NCBI GenBank assembly: GCA_021442155.1
Contig: CM038222.1
Location: 112,037,121 to 112,101,120, forward strand
Direction of reading: 5' to 3'
DNA length: 64,000 nt
Origin: Cymbidium sinense
Taxonomy: Eukaryota > Streptophyta > Magnoliopsida > Asparagales > Orchidaceae
Shown: piece by piece, positions 59,301-64,000 of the stretch
Numbering within the stretch: position 1 is the first letter of the stretch
How the letters are laid out: the number at the start of each line of letters is the position of its first letter
Translations under genes and position numbers: made by a program
The notes under the pieces: model-generated
The model's input: only the letters and a program-made list of their open reading frames with translations
Database searches by the model: none
Told to the model about the DNA's origin: nothing

Positions 59301-61043
59301 ATCTAAAGTGTGTGCCAACTTTGCTCTATCAGCCACTATGGGAGAAGGCTATGAAACCAGAGTTGAATTCAACAATGTTGACACTACTGGCATAAACTCT
59401 TCGATCTTCATCCCCATTTGATCAATATGATCATCCCTCTATCTAAACTAGTGGAGGAGGTGCTGAGTTGGATGGATGGCACCATCCTCTTTAACTATAA
59501 TACATTCCTAACTATGTTGATCCCTCTGAAGGGATCCTCTAGTATCAACCATATGAACTTTGATCGAATCCTCAAGGAGATCATCCTCATCTAGATCGAA
59601 GCTGACCTTTCGCTCCTCATAATCTAATTGGTCACTCCCTAGAAGCTCTCCACAAATCATCTAATCTCATCTAGGAGCGTCTAAATGTGATAATAAAATA
59701 TCGATTGATGGTGGAAGGTGCTCACGAGATGCACCTGCTATCACTAGAGTGCTACTGGAGGGTCATGGCTAGAGAAACATGCTTTCATTGTAGTGTCCAG
59801 GAGATCCACTACCATGGGGACTACACTGTCCCCTTCCCCTCTTCTTGTTATCACTAGCTCGATGGTGGTGGTGGTAACTACGACATGCTTGGGGCCACTC
59901 CTTCTTCAAAGGCGGAGGAGGTCGGTAGGGAACTCATCCTCCTCGTTGGTGGAGTAGATGAAGTGGGATCCTTTATAGGATCAGGGGCTTTCTTCTCCTG
60001 AACTATCTTATGCCTTTGTAGTCATGGTGGATGGTGGGACCACGTGATGGTGGTGAGGAGTGGATTGGTGTGGTGGAGAAAACACCAACTCTCACTTGGG
60101 GCTTTCCCCATGGTTGGTGGTAATGCTATCTGCTCATCACTCGACATTGGTGGCCTGATGAGTGGGAAAATCAAGAGTAGAGCGAGGTCATGAAGTGAAT
60201 CTCCAGTCACTCCCTACTCCTCCGAACGCTACCAGCCTCATGCTCTATCGTGAATGCTGGTAACACTCTGGATGATCGACTCTCAGTCAAATAATGTACC
60301 AAACTCTACATTTGTACCTACCTACTGTCGTGTACCACATAGACATAGGACTTCCTCCTCTGTGAGCCTCATGGTATAGGAGATGGAGGGTGCACTATCC
60401 TCCAATGTCCTCCTCTCCATATGAGAGAGAGTGGTGGTTCCTTGCTAATGAAAACCTCACGGGACCTTCCTCTATAAAGTGGGATGCAACATCCATCTCT
60501 CGGGCGACGCATTGGTGCCGCTTGATTGTGCGCTCTATTGTCATGTAATGTGCTTGTGTAGGCTTAGTAAGGTGTGAGAGCTAGATCCTACCTTGAAGGT
60601 AGGAGAGGCTATCTCTGATGCCAGGATAGCCTTCCCCTTAGAGGGGACCATCGAGGAGGTGCTAGCACGCACTCAAGCGGTAGTGGGAACATCTGACTGA
60701 GTAAGAACTCAATGGCAGAAGGTAGGTCAATTCAGATGATTGGTTTACTGACCACCTTGTCACGACTAGGGTTCGCCCTCAGTGATGTGGGCTCCTCAAA
60801 TCCCGACCAAAACACTAGATGGGTGGAGTCAGTCTAAGGGAGTCTGGCCTGATCTAGGGCCAAATCCATCTCAAATGAAAAAGTGAACACAAACTTCTGA
60901 GAGGCCATGTGTAAAAATTGCAAAGACTGTGCTAATTGCTTTGAGCTGTATGTCTGCATTTGTTGAAACATAGCTTGTATCAGATTCCTGCCTTGATATT
61001 TGTCCAATGCAAGTAACAGAAGTTTGGAGTTTTGAACCCACAC
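59301..61043 (-). pseudogene. Element B region upstream of gag (ORF1-like)
   Basis: GC-richer block. 60834-61043 is open and reads YQGRNLIQAMFQQMQTYSSK, then ASQKFVFTFSFEMDLALDQA before a stop; A has a similar KFVFTF start near 38490. Further fragments (60022-60210) are proline/serine-rich. No domain is recognised. It may be the extra ORF of Ogre-like elements or the gag N-terminus. Confidence 0.45.
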
Positions 61044-62625
61044 TCAATAATTTAAATATATTAAGTGGGGTTCACTGGAGAGATTTTGATGTTTTGGAGG
61101 AGTGACTTTTGCCATTTAATTTTTATTTTATTTTAGAACCCATACTCAACCAATTTAGGTAGGTTGGGTAGGGTTCATAAAGTTTGAGGAGAGATTTCTT
61201 TCTTTTTGGGAGATTGTTTGTGTTTTATAATTCTTATTTGAAAATATGGATAATTTAGAAATACCTCTACTTAGCAAATTTGGGTATGCTAAGAAGAGGT
61301 TGTGATTTGTGTGTTTGAAATATTTTTGCTTGTCAAGATTTGATTGTGTGATATTTGGATTTGGAAAGGGGGATTCCCACTTAATAAATTTGGTATGTTA
61401 AGTAGGGGTCACATGTGTTTGATTTATGAGATTTGTTTTGCTTTGAAGATGTGAGTCCCACCTAACAAATTTGGATATGTTAAGTGAAACCTCCAAATGT
61501 GTTTGAGATATGTTTGTTTTCCTTTGAAAATGAGACTCTTACTTAACAAATTTTGTATGTTAAGTGAAAGCTTAAGTGTGGTTGATATGGAAAATTGGAT
61601 CCTAATTTAACAAATTTTATATGTTAAAATAAGGATCAAATGTGTGTTGAAAAGACCCTCACTTTACAAATTTGGTATGTTAAGTGAAAGCCTAAATGTA
61701 TTTGATCTATTTTTGAAAGTGGCATTCCCACTTAACAATTTTGTGTGTTAAGTGGAAATCAAAGTATGATATGACTTGAGAATGGGATTCTCATTTGACA
61801 AATTTGGTTATATTAAGTGGGAGTCCAATATGGCATGGTTATGTAGTTCTTACTTAACAATTTTGATGTGCTAGATAGAACCAAACATGTGCTTTGAATA
61901 TGAGACTCTTGCTTAGCAATATTGGATATGCTAAGAATAAGCCTCAATGTATATTTCTTTGAAAATGAGACCCTCTCTTAATAAATTGGAATTATTAAGT
62001 GAAAGTTAAATTTTATATTTTGGAAATGAGACTCTCACTTAACAAATTGGAATTGTTAAGTAATAGTCAATAGTTAAAATTTAAAAATGAGATCCCCACT
62101 TGACAAATTGAAATTGCTAAGTGAAGGTCAAATTTATGTTTTGGAAATGAGACTCTCACTTAACAAATTGAGATTGTTAAGTGGAAGTTATATTTTTTGA
62201 AAATGAGACCCTCATTTAACAAATTAGAATTATTAATTGAAGATCAAATTCATATTTTGAGAATGAGACCCTCACTTAACAAATTTAAATTGCTAAGTGA
62301 AGATCAAATTCATGTTTTGAAAATGAGACCCCCACTCAACAAATTAAAATTGTTAAGTGAAAGTCATATTTTCTATTTGGAAAATGAGACCCCCACTTAA
62401 CAAATTGAATTGTTAAGTGAAAGTCAAATTTTATGTTTTGAAAATGGGACCCTCAATTAACAAATTGAAATTGTTAAATGAAGGCCAAATTTATGTTTGG
62501 TTCAAATAGGGATACTCACTTAACGGATTTGGATATGTTAAGTGGAAATAAAATTTAAGTTTGATTCAGATGGTAATCCCCACGTAATGGATTTGGATAT
62601 GTTAAGTGAAAATCAATATGTCATG
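61020..62625 (-). repeat. Element B leader array of inverted-repeat hairpins
   Basis: More than 20 units, with a regular 60-bp period between 61970 and 62480. Perfect stems include CACTTAACA (61729-61737) with 61746-61754; CTTAATAA (61977-61984) with 61992-61999; ACTTAACAA (62037-62045) with 62053-62061. Each is followed by a GAAAATGAGACCCTCAC-like spacer. The open frame at 62197-62400 is only the 20-codon repeat read through. It lies between the primer site and gag, as in A, but with mainly TTAACA rather than TTAGCA stems. Confidence 0.87.
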
Positions 62626-63030
62626 ATTTTTTTTAAAAGAACCTCCATGTAGCAATCATAGAGGGGTTTTGATTTTGTGATTTTGTGAAAGGTGCTTTTG
62701 GAAAGTGTTATTTTTGTAAAAGGAATTATTTCCTTTAAATTTTATGACGAACCTTGCCTCACCAACCTTGTGGTGAGGAGGTTCTAAATTTTTATTATCT
62801 TCCCTTTTATTGATAAATTATGTTTTCACCTATTGGGGAATCCAACATGGGTTTTAAGACCTACATGGAGTGAGGTCATAAAACCTAAAGGATGTTGGCT
62901 AACTTTACTTAAGAATAAAATAAGCTAAGTGCCAATGGAAAGAAGATAGTCTCGGACTCATATAAAATATAAGTCCACTATTAATGCTTGGAGACAATAA
63001 TCATCCACTAGAGATGGAGAGAGGAACTAT

Positions 63031-63047
63031 TCCCAGCGGAGTCGCTA
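63031..63047 (-). other. Element B primer binding site, tRNA-Arg type
   Basis: The plus strand reads TCCCAGCGGAGTCGCTA, nearly identical to the 3' end of a plant arginine tRNA including CCA (one C-to-T change there). It lies 8 nt from the 5' LTR start at 63056, the same spacing as in A. Confidence 0.85.
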
Positions 63048-63055
63048 GAAAAATC

Positions 63056-64000
63056 TGTGGTGCTTATTTTTGGTTTGGATGTATTTGTGTGAGGGGACAC
63101 CACACAGATCCGCAGATGTACTCATTAGAGTGATTGAGTATGATATTAAGGAATAGTGTGCTACCTCGAGAGATAAAAGTCATTACCTTATAATGGACCT
63201 AATCATCTAATGAGGACTCTTAAGGCATGATTTTTCCCCTACTTTACATCGAAGAAAAGTAAAGCATGGTTTATTTAAATCGGGTTCATTAAGTTCTCTA
63301 TGGAGGTAAGCCTCCATAGTTAATTTCATCTTAAAGGAAATGAATCCCTTAAGAATACTCTCGATTAAAGTAGGCGATTGTTGTCTCCAAAGAATTCAAA
63401 GATAGGACTATCAAAGGATTAGTTGTATTTTTGAAAATCAAGTGAGGGAGATCAAAAGGGGAAGAGTTCTTATCGAAATCAAAGGAGATGCATAAAGAGT
63501 GCTCATGATACTAGCAAGCCTAGTGAGCACTCTAATCTATCCTATTGGTGGGCTTTATACATTTGAATTTGATAAGGTTTATTTGTTTGAGTTGAATTTT
63601 TATTAAAAATCTAAGACTTATAATTCCACCATACAAGATTATAGAAATGCCTAAGAGGAGAGAATTTATGCTTATAGTTCACAAAGGGAAACAACAACCT
63701 CAGATCCTAAATCTAGGGAGCTTTGGCGAGGACCAAGCATGACCTAAATCTAAGATGAAAATGGGTATATGGTTTACCTCTATAAGAGAGAATAAATCAT
63801 CTGATTATTGGGCTCATTACTGCTTGGAGTGGCAGCCGGTAACTCCTCCTACACTTTAAATTCATGTAGGCAAGTCATATGCAAATTTTGTTTGCTTTAT
63901 CATAAGGAAATTTGCTTATTTTAAATCTTAAAAATATGCAGAATTTATTATGAGAAATTGTTTTAAATTTATTCTTTATGAAGCCTTTATTGTAAAGATG
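63056..64000 (-). repeat. Element B 5' LTR, start (truncated by window)
   Basis: Matches 14568-15370 closely (TTTGTGTGAGGGGACACCAC, TAGGGAGCTTTGGCGAGGAC and similar) up to about 63882. After GCAAGTCATATG the sequence no longer follows either B's 3' LTR or A's LTRs. It may be the edge of another insertion or rearrangement; the remaining 118 bases are AT-rich and unrecognised. Confidence 0.8.

Larger units (their letters stand above)
14568..64000 (-). mobile_element. Element B: Tat/Ogre-like Ty3/gypsy retrotransposon (interrupted by A)
   Basis: In plus coordinates: 3' LTR 14568-20393 plus 47705-49843 (7965 bp in two pieces), internal region 49844-63055 (13.2 kb), and 5' LTR from 63056 past the window end. 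The LTR start TGTGTTGTTTATTTTT (14568) matches TGTGGTGCTTATTTTT (63056). Element A (20394-47699) is nested in the 3' LTR. Polymerase order is protease, RT, RNase H, integrase. The primer site matches the tRNA-Arg 3' end. Lineage rests on the tRNA-Arg type primer site, the YVDD/DPxVAV-type RT and the 3' UTR tandem repeats. Coding capacity is lost through many stops and shifts. Confidence 0.85.

Noticed and set aside
62197..62400. 67-codon plus-strand ORF with 20-residue internal repeats
   Set aside because: It is the translation of the 60-bp hairpin repeats on the strand opposite to the element; a period divisible by three keeps it open.
61020..62625. CRISPR-like appearance of regularly spaced short palindromic repeats
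   Set aside because: The host is a plant, units are degenerate, spacers are themselves repeated and the array lies in a retrotransposon leader.
20394..64000. A and B as two tandem elements sharing a central LTR (unequal recombination)
   Set aside because: The ATGGG duplication around A and the collinearity of B's LTR pieces on both sides of A fit nesting better.

Overview
This is plant nuclear DNA: AT-rich, intron-containing and dominated by LTR retrotransposons. The single recognisable host gene has a GC-rich first exon in an AT-rich setting, a 5'-to-3' GC gradient that leans towards a monocot; that is only an inference. No prokaryotic features, CRISPR array or convincing tRNA/rRNA gene was seen.

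Left part (1-6000): the 5' half of a gene for the FtsJ-family nucleolar rRNA 2'-O-methyltransferase SPB1, on the minus strand. Four exons can be read (5619-5143, 1559-1512, 1422-1267, 1179-1133), giving residues 1-242 with the whole K-D-K-E catalytic tetrad; the rest lies off the left edge. Intron 1 is 3.6 kb and holds a decayed copy of the exon 1 3' half plus MITE-like repeats. The intron after exon 4 holds a complete 405-bp hAT-type MITE with an 8-bp target duplication.

Middle and right (about 8.6-64 kb): a four-level nest of LTR retrotransposons. (D) A decayed Ty1/copia element on the minus strand, with reverse transcriptase/RNase H remnants at 8845-9751, is interrupted by (C), a SIRE-like Ty1/copia element on the plus strand (LTR 9752-12575, gag and protease remnants to 14567). 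C is interrupted at 14567/14568 by (B), a large Ty3/gypsy element of the Tat/Ogre type on the minus strand (14568 to beyond 64000). B's 3' LTR is in turn split at 20393 by (A), a related minus-strand element (20394-47699, 27.3 kb) flanked by the 5-bp duplication ATGGG.

A and B share one plan. On the plus strand it reads: 3' LTR, 3' untranslated tandem repeats, integrase, (RNase H), reverse transcriptase, protease, gag, an upstream GC-richer ORF-like block, an array of small inverted repeats, a tRNA-Arg-type primer binding site, 5' LTR. Their LTRs are very long (7.1-8.0 kb). Both elements are defective: A lacks RNase H and part of integrase, B has substitutions at integrase and protease catalytic positions, and both carry many frameshifts and stops.

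The most unusual signal is structural. The leader between the primer binding site and gag carries an array of short hairpins. Their stem sequences differ between repeats and between A and B, but pairing is kept. A second stem-loop with diverged but pairing arms sits exactly where a polypurine tract would be expected beside the 3' LTR in both elements.
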